A DNA stretch of 64,000 nt from NCBI RefSeq assembly GCF_004521915.1, contig NZ_SDKD01000001.1, positions 363,466-427,465 on the forward strand, written 5' to 3'. Source of the DNA: Brevibacillus migulae. Lineage in GTDB: Bacteria; Bacillota; Bacilli; Brevibacillales; Brevibacillaceae. The notes beneath the pieces are model-generated. The model did not search any database. It saw only the letters and a list, made by a program, of their open reading frames with translations, and was not told the DNA's origin. Of the stretch, positions 33,740-42,594 are shown piece after piece. The position numbers and the translations under genes are program-made. How positions within the stretch are numbered: position 1 is the stretch's first letter; every line of letters starts with the position of its first letter.

Positions 33740-34432
33740 ATGAACCGATTCGAGCAGGCACTTCAGGACAAACCATTTCTCCTCATGGTTAGCCTTCCGC
33801 AAAATGATGTAGAGCTGGCAAAAGCGGCGATCGCGGAAGGAGCAGATGGGCTTAAAGTGCATATTAATGTGTTTCATCGAGCCAGCGGGAATCGCTTTGG
33901 ACCACTCTCCCACTACGAGGAGCCATTCAGAGCGATTCGCGATCTGTTTGAAGGGCCATTTGGCATTGTGCCCGGCGGATCGATCAATGAGGTGAATCCG
34001 ACAGAAGCAGAGCAATTCGCTTCTTATGGCATCGATTTCACCTCCATTTACGGGCATCATCTGTCTCCGGCTCTATTGAAGCTCAGCGGGGTAGCCAGCA
34101 CATTTGCGATCCATGATCAATTTGATTTGAATCTGCTGGAAGTGGCAAAAGACTTTCCGATGACAGCATTGGAAGCATCGGTGATCCCGGGACGTGAATA
34201 CGGAACACCGCTGTCTTTCGCTGATTTGCTGAAGTACCGATACCTCGTCAAAAAGGCGCAGATCCCGGTCATCGTGCCGACGCAAAGACGGGTCACGCCA
34301 GCGGATATTCCGGTGCTGCGGGATACTGGTATTCGTGGTCTACTCGTGGGAGCAGTCGCGATGGGAAAAACGGCGGATGAGATACGCAGGACGATCGCTG
34401 CTTTCCGACAGGCCATCGATCGGGAGGAATAG
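33740..34432 (+). CDS. Beta/alpha-barrel protein of the sugar operon, unknown function
   Basis: A 230-residue protein; ATG at 33740 has GGGGGAG upstream, better placed than an in-frame ATG at 33716. The pattern of strands and a C-terminal phosphate-binding element (GLLVGAVAMGKTADEIRR) suggest a TIM barrel of the ribulose-phosphate-binding class, as in HisA, TrpC or NanE. Characteristic segments are FLLMVSLPQNDVELAKAAIA, EGADGLKVHINVFHR and SYGIDFTSIYGHH. An epimerase or aldolase on a phosphorylated sugar is plausible but unproven. It sits between the binding protein and the permeases. Confidence 0.65.
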   Translation: MNRFEQALQDKPFLLMVSLPQNDVELAKAAIAEGADGLKVHINVFHRASGNRFGPLSHYEEPFRAIRDLFEGPFGIVPGGSINEVNPTEAEQFASYGIDFTSIYGHHLSPALLKLSGVASTFAIHDQFDLNLLEVAKDFPMTALEASVIPGREYGTPLSFADLLKYRYLVKKAQIPVIVPTQRRVTPADIPVLRDTGIRGLLVGAVAMGKTADEIRRTIAAFRQAIDREE

Positions 34433-34434
34433 GC

Positions 34435-35373
34435 ATGGACAGCAACTTGAATCTACCCCTCGCTCCGCAAAAGGGCAAGACAAAGGCAAAAGCCAATCGC
34501 ATGAACCGGGAAGCCAACTTCACTGGCTGGCTATTCATCAGTCCGATGGTCCTCGGGTTTGTACTGCTGCTTTTGGGGCCGCTTTTGATGGCGTTTTACA
34601 TGAGCCTTACCGATTGGCCAGTGCTTGGCGAAGCACATTTTATCGGGCTGGACAATTATCGGACGATTTTTCAGGATCGCGAGTTTTGGCTGGTCATCGG
34701 CAATACCTTTACCTTTGCGGCTGGGCTTGTCCCGCTGAACATTGTGTTGGCGCTTGGCTTGGCACTGCTCTTGGCGAAAAAGATGCCGGGCATTGGCATT
34801 TTTCGGACCGCCATTTTCGTCCCGGTGATGACCTCGCTGATCGTCTGGGCGATCGTCTGGAAGTACATGTTCGCGACGGATTCCGGCTTTATTAATCAGA
34901 TCCTGCAGCTGTTCGGCGTGACTGGTCCGTCGTGGCTGTATGATCCGCAGCTGGCGATGCCGGTGGTGATCGTGACGAGCGTACTGAAAAATGTCGGCTT
35001 GAACATGGTCTTGTTCATCGCCGCCCTGCAGCAGGTGCCGACCCATTTGTACGAAGCTGCGCGTATGGACGGTGCCGGACGTACCCGCCAGTTTTTCCAG
35101 ATTACAATCCCGATGATCACGCCCACGCTGTTTTTGACCACCTTGTTAACCATCATTGGCTCTCTCAAGGTATTTGGCCAGATCTATGTGATGACCCAAG
35201 GCGGCCCGGATAACAGTACGAAGGTGCTCGTCTACTATATTTGGGAGAAAGCATTCAAAAATTTCGAATTCGGCTATGCCTCGGCGCTGGCATTTGTCCT
35301 CTTCTTCATCATCATGGTCTTTACGCTCTTGCAGTGGCAGTTCAGAAAGAGGTGGGTATTCCATGAAGAGTAA
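34435..35373 (+). CDS. Sugar ABC transporter permease (MalF/UgpA type)
   Basis: A 312-residue inner-membrane permease with six predicted spans and the EAA-type loop LYEAARMDGAGRTRQFFQI, which contacts the ATPase. It starts 3 bp after the barrel gene and overlaps the next permease by 11 bp. It forms the channel with its partner. Confidence 0.9.
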   Translation: MDSNLNLPLAPQKGKTKAKANRMNREANFTGWLFISPMVLGFVLLLLGPLLMAFYMSLTDWPVLGEAHFIGLDNYRTIFQDREFWLVIGNTFTFAAGLVPLNIVLALGLALLLAKKMPGIGIFRTAIFVPVMTSLIVWAIVWKYMFATDSGFINQILQLFGVTGPSWLYDPQLAMPVVIVTSVLKNVGLNMVLFIAALQQVPTHLYEAARMDGAGRTRQFFQITIPMITPTLFLTTLLTIIGSLKVFGQIYVMTQGGPDNSTKVLVYYIWEKAFKNFEFGYASALAFVLFFIIMVFTLLQWQFRKRWVFHEE

Positions 35374-36220
35374 GCGTCCTGCGTTGCCAATCGGCAAAGG
35401 CATCGGCATCGGTTTCTATTATGCCGTGCTGGCGGCTGTTTCCTTGTTGATGCTGGTCCCTTTTTTATGGATGCTTTCCACATCGTTAAAAGAACCCGCC
35501 AAGATTTTTGTCTTTCCGCCCGAGTTTTTTCCGTCATCGATCCGCATTGAAAACTACACCGAGGTCTTGGAAAATACGCCGTTTCACTTGTTCTATTGGA
35601 ACAGTCTCTATATCGCCGTTCTGGTCACGATCGGGACGATTTTCTTCGCCTCGCTGGCAGGCTACGCGTTTGCGCGGATTCCATTCAAGGGGCGCAATCT
35701 GGTGTTCCTGATCCTGCTCAGCACGATGATGATACCGAATGAAGTGACCTCGATTCCGATGTTTTTGTTTATGCGTATGCTGGGGTTCATCAATACCCAC
35801 GTACCGCTGATTGTGCTGCCCATCTTCGGAGCAGGGGGGATTTTTGGCATATTCGTGATGCGGCAATTTTTTCTGGCGATCCCGAAAGAGCTGGAGGAAG
35901 CCGCGATGATTGACGGCTGCTCGCGCTGGCGGATTTATTGGAGCATCATGCTGCCGCTGGCCAGACCCGCGATCGCTACGTTGACGATCTTCACCTTTTT
36001 GACGAGCTGGAATGATTTTTATGACCCGTTGATCTTCCTCAATGATCGCGAGCTGATGACGCTGCCCTTGGCCTTGTCATTGTTTACGGACGAAGCGGGC
36101 ACGGCCTGGCACCATCTGATGAGCGCTTCGGTGATGGCGACACTGCCGCTCTTGATCGTCTTCTTTTTCGCGCAAAAGCAATTTATCGAGGGTGTCTCCA
36201 TGACGGGAATGAAGGATTAG
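35363..36220 (+). CDS. Sugar ABC transporter permease (MalG/UgpE type)
   Basis: A 285-residue permease with ATG at 35363 (AGAGGTGG upstream) overlapping the previous gene; longer in-frame readings fall inside that gene. It has six spans and the EAA loop ELEEAAMIDGCSRWRIYWS. It is the second channel subunit of the same importer. Confidence 0.9.
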   Translation: MKSKRPALPIGKGIGIGFYYAVLAAVSLLMLVPFLWMLSTSLKEPAKIFVFPPEFFPSSIRIENYTEVLENTPFHLFYWNSLYIAVLVTIGTIFFASLAGYAFARIPFKGRNLVFLILLSTMMIPNEVTSIPMFLFMRMLGFINTHVPLIVLPIFGAGGIFGIFVMRQFFLAIPKELEEAAMIDGCSRWRIYWSIMLPLARPAIATLTIFTFLTSWNDFYDPLIFLNDRELMTLPLALSLFTDEAGTAWHHLMSASVMATLPLLIVFFFAQKQFIEGVSMTGMKD

Positions 36221-36236
36221 AAAGGATGGATAACGG

Positions 36237-37577
36237 ATGAATCGTGTGATCGAAGCAGATGTCGTCGTGGTCGGGGGAGGCCCTGCCGGAATCAACGCCG
36301 CATTGGCAAGCGGGCGAGTGGGAGCAAAGACGGTCCTGATCGAGCGTTATGGGTTTCTCGGCGGGATGTCTACGGCAGCGCTGGTGTATCCATGGATGAC
36401 CTTTCATACGGAAAAAGGGGAGCAGGTGATCCGCGGGATTGCCCAAGAGATTGTGGAGCGTTTGCAGGAAAGAGGGGGCTCTCCGGGACATTTGCGGGAT
36501 ACGGTCGGCTTCGTGCATACAGTCACGCCGTACCATCCGGAAATCTACAAGCTGCTCGCAGTGGAGATGCTCAAGGAAGCCGGGGTGAAGCTGTTGGTAC
36601 ACAGCTTTGTGGATACCCTGGAAAAGGACGGCGAACAAATCACAGCGGTGCAGCTCACGAGCAAATCCGGGCGGATCCAGGTCAAGGGCAGGATGTTCGT
36701 CGATGCAACGGGGGATGCGGACCTCGCGTATCTGGCGGGAGCGCCTACGCTAAAAGGGCGGGGCAGCGATGGGCGTACACAGCCGATGACCATGAAATTC
36801 CGGATGAGGGGCGTCGATCTGGATCAGGTGAAGCAGTATATGCTGGAGCATCCGGAAGAGTTTTATCACAAGACGCCGATTGCGGAATTGCCTGGGTTGC
36901 CGCTCACCGGTGTGCAAGGATTCTACCCCCAATGGAAATCGTCCGGGGTACCGATCAATCGCGATCAAGTCTTGTTCTTTACCGGTCCGGAGAAGGATGA
37001 GGTCTTGATCAATTGCACGAGGGTGCAGGGATTGGATGGCACCGATGTCGAGGATCTGACAGCGGCCGAGGAGGAAGGGCGCAGGCAGGTGTTCATGATG
37101 TCTGAATTTTTGCGCAAGTCGATCCCGGGTTTTGCGCAAGCCTCCATCTCCGCTGTCGGCGCGCAGATCGGCATCCGGGAGACGCGGCGGATCAACGGTG
37201 AATATAGCTTGACCATCGAGGACGTCGTACAGGGGCGAAGGTTCCCGGATGTGATCGCCCGCAGCGGCTATCCCGTGGATATCCATGACCCGTCTGGCAA
37301 AGGGGTGGTTGCCGCAGACATCGAGGGGGAAGGGGCCTACGATATTCCTTACCGCTGCCTGCTTCCGAAGTCTGTCGACAATCTCCTTGCGGCAGGCCGT
37401 TGCATCTCCACCACGCACGAAGCGCTGGCGACCACAAGACTGACCCCGAGCTGCATGGCAACGGGGCAGGCAGCAGGTACCGCAGCTGCGCTCGCCTGCA
37501 AGCATGGCTCGATCCCTCGCCAGCTGGAAGTCCCCTTGCTGCAAGACACCTTACGCCATGCGGACGCCGTGCTCTGA
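36237..37577 (+). CDS. FAD-dependent oxidoreductase of the sugar operon
   Basis: A 446-residue flavoprotein of the FAD_oxidored (PF12831-type) family: dinucleotide-binding GGGPAGINAALASGRVGAK, VDATGDADLAYLAGAP and LLAAGRCISTTHEALATTR near the C-terminus. These enzymes occur with ABC sugar importers in Paenibacillaceae and are thought to oxidise or reduce sugar-derived substrates; the exact reaction is not known. It is 16 bp after the permease gene, so it is in the operon. Confidence 0.85.
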   Translation: MNRVIEADVVVVGGGPAGINAALASGRVGAKTVLIERYGFLGGMSTAALVYPWMTFHTEKGEQVIRGIAQEIVERLQERGGSPGHLRDTVGFVHTVTPYHPEIYKLLAVEMLKEAGVKLLVHSFVDTLEKDGEQITAVQLTSKSGRIQVKGRMFVDATGDADLAYLAGAPTLKGRGSDGRTQPMTMKFRMRGVDLDQVKQYMLEHPEEFYHKTPIAELPGLPLTGVQGFYPQWKSSGVPINRDQVLFFTGPEKDEVLINCTRVQGLDGTDVEDLTAAEEEGRRQVFMMSEFLRKSIPGFAQASISAVGAQIGIRETRRINGEYSLTIEDVVQGRRFPDVIARSGYPVDIHDPSGKGVVAADIEGEGAYDIPYRCLLPKSVDNLLAAGRCISTTHEALATTRLTPSCMATGQAAGTAAALACKHGSIPRQLEVPLLQDTLRHADAVL

Positions 37578-37616
37578 AGAAATGCGATTTCACTTTGAAG
37601 GGAGTGTCTCGTAATC

Positions 37617-39305
37617 ATGAAGAGAAAAAGATCTTGGGTGACGCTTGTCGCCCTGGCAACGCTGATGACCGGTGTGCTGCCGTTTGGACAGGCCGGCACG
37701 GTGTTGGCGAAAAATTCTTCCCCGAAGCCGGTCGCCAAAATCGCTCTGGTGCCGCTCGATGATCGACCCGTGAATACGTATTTCCCTCAGACGGCAGCTC
37801 AGGCAGGAGGCGTGGAAACCATCATGCCGGATGACGAGATGCTCGGCCATTTTACCACCCCGGGCGATGGTGAGGAGATTGGCGGATGGCTGCTGGACCA
37901 AGCGGATGAAGTCGATGGCTCCGTGATTTCCGTCAGCATGCTGGCGTACGGCGGTCTGGTGGCATCGCGTACGCCGGAACAATCCTATGAGGATGCCTTG
38001 GACAACATCAAAGCGATCAAGCGCCTTCGGAAAGCAGAGCCGGACAAACCGATCTACGTCTTCGACACCATCCAGCGTCTGGCCGTCACCGCCACGGATC
38101 CGGAAACGCTGAAATATTATGAACAGATTCGCGAGTGGGCGATTTTGTATGATGAGGTGCATAATCTGGGCATGACCGAAAAGCAGGAACGGTTAGAGGA
38201 GCTGGAGGAAGAGATTCCCGAAGCGGTGTTGGAAGGCTATCTGGAAGCCCGTGCGCGAAACCACAAAATCAACTCCCTGCTGATCGAATGGGTCGAGGAT
38301 GGCACGATCGATTATCTGGTCCTCGCTCAGGATGATGCCGCTCCGCATGGTCTGCATCGGGCCGAACGGGAAGCTTTGACGGAAAAAGCCGAGGAGCTGG
38401 GTGTGGAGGATCGTACCGCGATTTTCCCAGGCGCGGATGAAGTCGGCACGGTACTGGTCAGCAGGCTTTCCCTGGAAGAACTGCGGATTCATCCCAAGGT
38501 GGCTGTTGCATACTCCGGCATCGATGGCAGCGATTGGACGGCTCCATTTGAGGATACGACGTTTGACCGAAGTGTGGAAAAGCATATCATCGCAGCTGGC
38601 GGTAAAGCGGTAGACGATGCGGATGACGCCGATTTGGTGCTCATGGTGAACACGCCGCGGGAAAGCGGCCAGAGCAATGCCGAGAGAAGAGAGGCACTGG
38701 ATGATTTTGTGGAAGCGATCAACGAACATCTGGAAGATGGGAAGCACGTTGCCATCACCGATGTGACGATCACGAACAAATCCGACCCTGATCTGATCGA
38801 ACGCTTGCAGGACGAAGTGGACATCCCGCAGCTGCTCGCTTATACCGCATGGGGGACGGCAGGCAACAATATGGGCAGCGCATTGGGGCAAGCTCTGCAG
38901 CGCAGCGCTTTTTTGCAAAAGGGAAATCAATTCGGCGAACCACTGACCATCTCCGCTGCCCAGGCCCATGTGAACCTGCTGCTCTCTTCCTTCGTCAATG
39001 ACCATGATTACCGCAATGAAGTCATGCCCGAAGCGCGTGAGCTGGTGAAAGAGCTGAACGGCAACGAATGGGGACTGGGAGAGGATTTTGAAGAGGTCAA
39101 TGATTTCGTGCAAGAAGAACTCACGCCAAAAGCAGAGGATTGGTATGAGGAGAAATTTGCAGACCGGTCTCTGATCATCAGCAAGCGGGGAAACCACACG
39201 TTTACCGGCAAGATTGTTGACCTCGATGACGTGGACATCCGACTGCCTTGGGAGCGGTTGTTCGAAGTATTTGTCGATCCGCAGGTGACTGTGGAAAAGG
39301 AATAA
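37617..39305 (+). CDS. DUF4127 family secreted protein
   Basis: A 562-residue protein with an N-terminal signal peptide (VTLVALATLMTGVLPFGQAG) and the DUF4127 signature KIALVPLDDRPVNTYFPQT, LAYGGLVASRTPEQS, YLVLAQDDAAPHG and TAWGTAGNNMGSALGQA. The family is widespread in Paenibacillaceae next to carbohydrate importers, but no activity is firmly established. The conserved Asp-Asp-Arg and TAWGTAGNN motifs suggest an enzyme, perhaps a hydrolase of glycan, working outside the cell ahead of the importer. Last gene of the operon. Confidence 0.85.
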   Translation: MKRKRSWVTLVALATLMTGVLPFGQAGTVLAKNSSPKPVAKIALVPLDDRPVNTYFPQTAAQAGGVETIMPDDEMLGHFTTPGDGEEIGGWLLDQADEVDGSVISVSMLAYGGLVASRTPEQSYEDALDNIKAIKRLRKAEPDKPIYVFDTIQRLAVTATDPETLKYYEQIREWAILYDEVHNLGMTEKQERLEELEEEIPEAVLEGYLEARARNHKINSLLIEWVEDGTIDYLVLAQDDAAPHGLHRAEREALTEKAEELGVEDRTAIFPGADEVGTVLVSRLSLEELRIHPKVAVAYSGIDGSDWTAPFEDTTFDRSVEKHIIAAGGKAVDDADDADLVLMVNTPRESGQSNAERREALDDFVEAINEHLEDGKHVAITDVTITNKSDPDLIERLQDEVDIPQLLAYTAWGTAGNNMGSALGQALQRSAFLQKGNQFGEPLTISAAQAHVNLLLSSFVNDHDYRNEVMPEARELVKELNGNEWGLGEDFEEVNDFVQEELTPKAEDWYEEKFADRSLIISKRGNHTFTGKIVDLDDVDIRLPWERLFEVFVDPQVTVEKE

Positions 39306-39318
39306 ACGGTTGTTCCGT

Positions 39319-39362
39319 GGAATCTCTTCCTTACCTTGTGTAGGAAGGGATTCTCCCTTTTT
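39319..39362 (+). terminator. Terminator of the sugar operon
   Basis: GGAATCTCTTCCT / AGGAAGGGATTCTCC stem, followed by CTTTTTG. Stem strong, T-run short. Confidence 0.6.
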
Positions 39363-39465
39363 GAGGGCGGAAGAGGTTCGGTCGATGAGTTTTCGCGCGT
39401 ATGCTTCGGATGAATATGAGGCCGTCATCGCACTGCGGAAAAAGTGGAGAAAGGAGTGGAGAGGA

Positions 39466-39879
39466 ATGGGAGCATGGGGCATTGGCTTTTTTGAAAATGA
39501 TCAGGCGATAGATTGGAAATATGAACTGCTCGAAGGAAGTGATCTTTCTTTCGTGAGAGAAACGCTGGAACAAGCAAAAGTAGAAGAGTTTTTGGATGCG
39601 GATTTATCCGTGCAAGCTCTTGCAGCTTCCGAAATAATCGCGGCATTACTAGGAAAACCCGGGCATGAAGTTAAGAACAACGAAGGCGAGATCGAGGACC
39701 TCGTTGAATGGATTGCCAGGTATCAAGGAAAAGGAAAAGAAAAAGAACTGACCCCACTCGCACTAGAAGTAGTGAACAGAATAAGATTGGATTCCGAGCT
39801 TCGAGACCTTTGGATGGACGCGGAAGAATTTCGGAAGTGGGACGAATTGCTGCTAGATTTGGAGCGGCGGTTACGCTAG
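39466..39879 (+). CDS. DUF4259 family protein
   Basis: A 137-residue protein. ATG at 39466 is chosen because GAGAGGA precedes it and the family motif MGAWGIGFFENDQAIDW begins there; the upstream in-frame extension to 39310 has no such support. The rest is acidic and helical (KVEEFLDADLSVQALAASEI). Members are often found in single-gene stress or immunity-like contexts; function unknown. Confidence 0.85.
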   Translation: MGAWGIGFFENDQAIDWKYELLEGSDLSFVRETLEQAKVEEFLDADLSVQALAASEIIAALLGKPGHEVKNNEGEIEDLVEWIARYQGKGKEKELTPLALEVVNRIRLDSELRDLWMDAEEFRKWDELLLDLERRLR

Positions 39880-39964
39880 AAGCGGAGTAATCGAGTAAAA
39901 CATCCAAGAGGTCGCAGTGATGGGATAACTGCCGATGAATGTAATGATGGGAGGTACAGCGGAT

Positions 39965-40435
39965 ATGCCTATGTCCGATTATTACAAAAAACTTCGTAAA
40001 AGAATCGGAACCGAGCTGATTTTCTGCCCGAGTGCAGCTGCGATCATTCGCAATGAGCTAGGTGAAATCCTGTTCATTCTTGACGCGACCAGTCATACAT
40101 GGGGCATTCCTGCTGGTGCGATTGAACCCGGAGAAACACCTGCGGAAGCCGTAGTTCGCGAAGTGTGGGAAGAAACGGGATTACGGGTAAAAGCGAAACA
40201 TTTACGTGGAGTATGTGGCGGTAAAGAGTTTCGTTGGACGTATCCGGATGGAAATCAGGTTGAGTACATCATCTTCGTTTTTGAATGTGAAGTGCAAGAA
40301 GGAAAGCTGCAAGCCATCGACGGCGAAGCAGCGGATTTTCGGTACTTTTCTTCAGCTTCTTTGCCTGCTTTTCAACTTCCGTATCCATTGGAACTGTTTG
40401 ATCCGAAATCAACTCAACAAACAATCTTTCAGTAA
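39965..40435 (+). CDS. Nudix hydrolase
   Basis: A 156-residue protein; ATG at 39965 has GGGAGG about 10 nt upstream. The Nudix box is complete: GAIEPGETPAEAVVREVWEE, then TGL. It hydrolyses a nucleoside diphosphate linked to another group; the substrate is not deducible. Convergent with the following GNAT gene across a shared terminator. Confidence 0.9.
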   Translation: MPMSDYYKKLRKRIGTELIFCPSAAAIIRNELGEILFILDATSHTWGIPAGAIEPGETPAEAVVREVWEETGLRVKAKHLRGVCGGKEFRWTYPDGNQVEYIIFVFECEVQEGKLQAIDGEAADFRYFSSASLPAFQLPYPLELFDPKSTQQTIFQ

Positions 40436-40460
40436 AAGAATGAAAGAGCCAGGGAGAAAA

Positions 40461-40514
40461 AGGGCGATACATGGATGCATCGATGAGGGTGCCGGGGTTT
40501 GTCGCCCTTTTTTC
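40461..40514. terminator. Terminator between Nudix and GNAT genes
   Basis: AGGGCGA / TCGCCCT stem with a large (34-nt) loop followed by TTTTTT on the plus strand; on the minus strand an A-rich stretch also gives a T-run, so it may serve both genes. Confidence 0.6.
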
Positions 40515-40529
40515 CTTTACTTCCCCGCC

Positions 40530-41096
40530 TTATGTACGAAGACTTTCCCATTCTTCCCGCAAGATCCCCATCTTGATCGCATCGTAATACTCCCCGCGCA
40601 CGATCCGCGCCTTTCTCACCCGCGCTTCCTCTACCATCCCGACCTTTTTTGCCAACCCGATCATCCGCTCATTGCCCGACCAGGTGCCGATCCCCAAACG
40701 AACCGTATCCACATGAGTGAATAGATAATCGATCCACATCTGGAATGCGTCCGTACCATAGCCGCCCGACCAATAGCGGGAATCAAAGATCGCCAGGCCA
40801 ATCTCAAACCAGTTCGTCACTTCGTCGATAAAATAACGTCCAGTTACTCCTCTCAGCTTCCCATCGATTTCGATGATCAGCCGATGCCGCGGCTGGTCGG
40901 TGCCCGCAATCTCTAGATCATTCTTATATTTCACATAGTAATCATATACCGTAGCAGGCGGAAGGGGCTTATACGGACCATTCCATTGCAAATGCTCCCT
41001 GTCCTCCGCCAGGTAATCCCAATAGTAGAGTTCTTCCACATCTTGCAAGGTGATGTCACGCAGGACAACTTTTTTTCCCTCGAGACGAACATTCAT
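40530..41096 (-). CDS. GNAT-family acetyltransferase (RimJ/RimL type)
   Basis: A 188-residue protein. ATG at 41096 has GAGGAA upstream; earlier in-frame ATGs lack one. Acetyltransf_3 pattern: LEGKKVVLRDITLQDVEELY at the N-terminus, WSGGYGTDAFQMWIDYLF (acetyl-CoA motif) and ERMIGLAKKVGMVEEARVRK. It acetylates an N-terminal or small-molecule amine, unidentified. Confidence 0.85.
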   Translation of the reverse strand: MNVRLEGKKVVLRDITLQDVEELYYWDYLAEDREHLQWNGPYKPLPPATVYDYYVKYKNDLEIAGTDQPRHRLIIEIDGKLRGVTGRYFIDEVTNWFEIGLAIFDSRYWSGGYGTDAFQMWIDYLFTHVDTVRLGIGTWSGNERMIGLAKKVGMVEEARVRKARIVRGEYYDAIKMGILREEWESLRT

Positions 41097-41188
41097 ACAC
41101 AAATTCCTCATTTCCAAATTGTTTAAATGAGATCCTGTATTTTCCATAGTATCGCAGAAAACTATAATTGAAAAATAAAATATATTTT

Positions 41189-41323
41189 ATGAAAACAATT
41201 CAAACATCCAATGATAGCAGCCCACGATTTCTTCATTACATCGATTTTACCTCGTTAAATCGCCGAGAGCCGGAAGAATCCTTGACAGCTTGGCGACAAA
41301 TGCTGATGCAGCAATACCAATAA
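41189..41323 (+). CDS. Possible 44-residue ORF
   Basis: ATG at 41189 opens MKTIQTSNDSSPRFLHYIDF and ends TAWRQMLMQQYQ, just before a terminator. The composition looks protein-like, but there is no ribosome binding site upstream (AT-rich only), so translation is doubtful. It lies in the 280-bp gap between divergent-to-convergent minus-strand genes. Confidence 0.3.
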   Translation: MKTIQTSNDSSPRFLHYIDFTSLNRREPEESLTAWRQMLMQQYQ

Positions 41324-41328
41324 AAAAG

Positions 41329-41372
41329 AACCGAGCGTGCCCTTCACAGACGAAGGGGGCTCGGTCCTTTTT
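41329..41372. terminator. Bidirectional terminator before fliB
   Basis: ACCGAGC / GCTCGGT with an inner CCTT/AAGG pairing; T-runs on both sides (AAAAAG on the left reads as T on the minus strand). Confidence 0.7.
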
Positions 41373-41376
41373 GTGT

Positions 41377-42570
41377 TTATCGCAGTAGAATCGACATATT
41401 CGGGAGCGTATCCCATTGCTTCTCGCGCAAATAGTGGAGAATGTTTTTGAAAAAATTGCTGTCATGCTCATAGGTGCGGGCAAATGTGTACACAAGAGTA
41501 ACTACCTGCTCAGGGGACAAGCCTTTATGGTAGGCAGCCAGGCCGATTAAATGGAAACGGATCAAGGCCACGTGCAAGATCAGCAAGACATAATCTGCGT
41601 ACAGGGATTCTCCCAAGACAGAAAACGGGAACAGCTGGGTAAAGACGTAATGAACCGCGTAATTTTCTAAAAGATACGCATGCTCTTCCAAAAACGAAGC
41701 GTAGTAGGTTTGCTCCGCCTGTTGATAGTTGTCCACGTCATAGCGAATCCCTTCGGCCCATTCCTGGTAGCATTCCATGTAACGCTGACTCGTCACTTCC
41801 GTATGAGCCAAATAATCCTCGACGATGGACAAAAGCATTCTGAATTGCTCATGCGCATCAACTGGCAAAGCATCTACAAGTTCCTGCCACTCTTCATGGT
41901 CGATGACAGACTGCCAGTGTGCGATCGTTTCCAATATCGGCCCATCGCCATCTTCCTCGATAGCTCTCTCCAGATCCAGGATAAAATGTCCCAGCAAGAG
42001 AAGCCGCGCATGAAGAGGCATGCTGCGGTTCTGCAGTAGGCTGATGATGAAGGTGCGCATCTGCTCGAAGGTCCCGCGAAATCCTTCATCCTCCACCAGC
42101 TTGTCGATCAATGGATTGGGCTCAATCTCGTTCACGGCTGGCGAGAAGGTGAGACCTTCTGGCCGCAGGAGGGTGAGACGGGCAACTTCCGGACAGGACA
42201 GCACGGCGGACGAATCATAGCTTTCGAATACTTTGTTCAATTGTCGCGGATAGCCGGCACAGGTTTTGGACAAGTACGAGCTGCCCAAAGACAGTTGGAT
42301 CGAGCAAAGCCGATCTTTGTTCAGAAACGGACAATAGCTGCCTTTCTCCATTTTGATCATGGCATAAGAAGAAAAGGTAGTTTCGTACTTGTTGCGGTAA
42401 ATGTGGGAAGTCAATTTGCGCTTCCACGTTTTATCCTGCAGCGATTTATATTTATCAAATGTCCGCTTATCGATACTGACGCCCCAGCCGGAGCAGCACG
42501 TATCCTCACAAGCTGAGCCGGTGCATTCGAATGATTGCAGATAGTCTGCAGACATGCCAGTTGTTTTCAT
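41377..42570 (-). CDS. fliB: FliB-family protein (flagellin lysine-N-methylase)
   Basis: A 397-residue protein. A dense N-terminal Cys cluster (FECTGSACEDTCCSGWGVSID, then YCPFLNKDRLC, SKTCAGYP, LSCPEVA) marks the FliB family, whose members methylate lysines in flagellin; the Cys cluster suggests an Fe-S centre. No flagellin or other flagellar gene adjoins it, so a protein other than flagellin could be the substrate. ATG at 42570 with AAAGGAAG upstream. Confidence 0.85.
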   Translation of the reverse strand: MKTTGMSADYLQSFECTGSACEDTCCSGWGVSIDKRTFDKYKSLQDKTWKRKLTSHIYRNKYETTFSSYAMIKMEKGSYCPFLNKDRLCSIQLSLGSSYLSKTCAGYPRQLNKVFESYDSSAVLSCPEVARLTLLRPEGLTFSPAVNEIEPNPLIDKLVEDEGFRGTFEQMRTFIISLLQNRSMPLHARLLLLGHFILDLERAIEEDGDGPILETIAHWQSVIDHEEWQELVDALPVDAHEQFRMLLSIVEDYLAHTEVTSQRYMECYQEWAEGIRYDVDNYQQAEQTYYASFLEEHAYLLENYAVHYVFTQLFPFSVLGESLYADYVLLILHVALIRFHLIGLAAYHKGLSPEQVVTLVYTFARTYEHDSNFFKNILHYLREKQWDTLPNMSILLR

Positions 42571-42594
42571 GGTTTCTTCCTTTCCTGCCGATGG

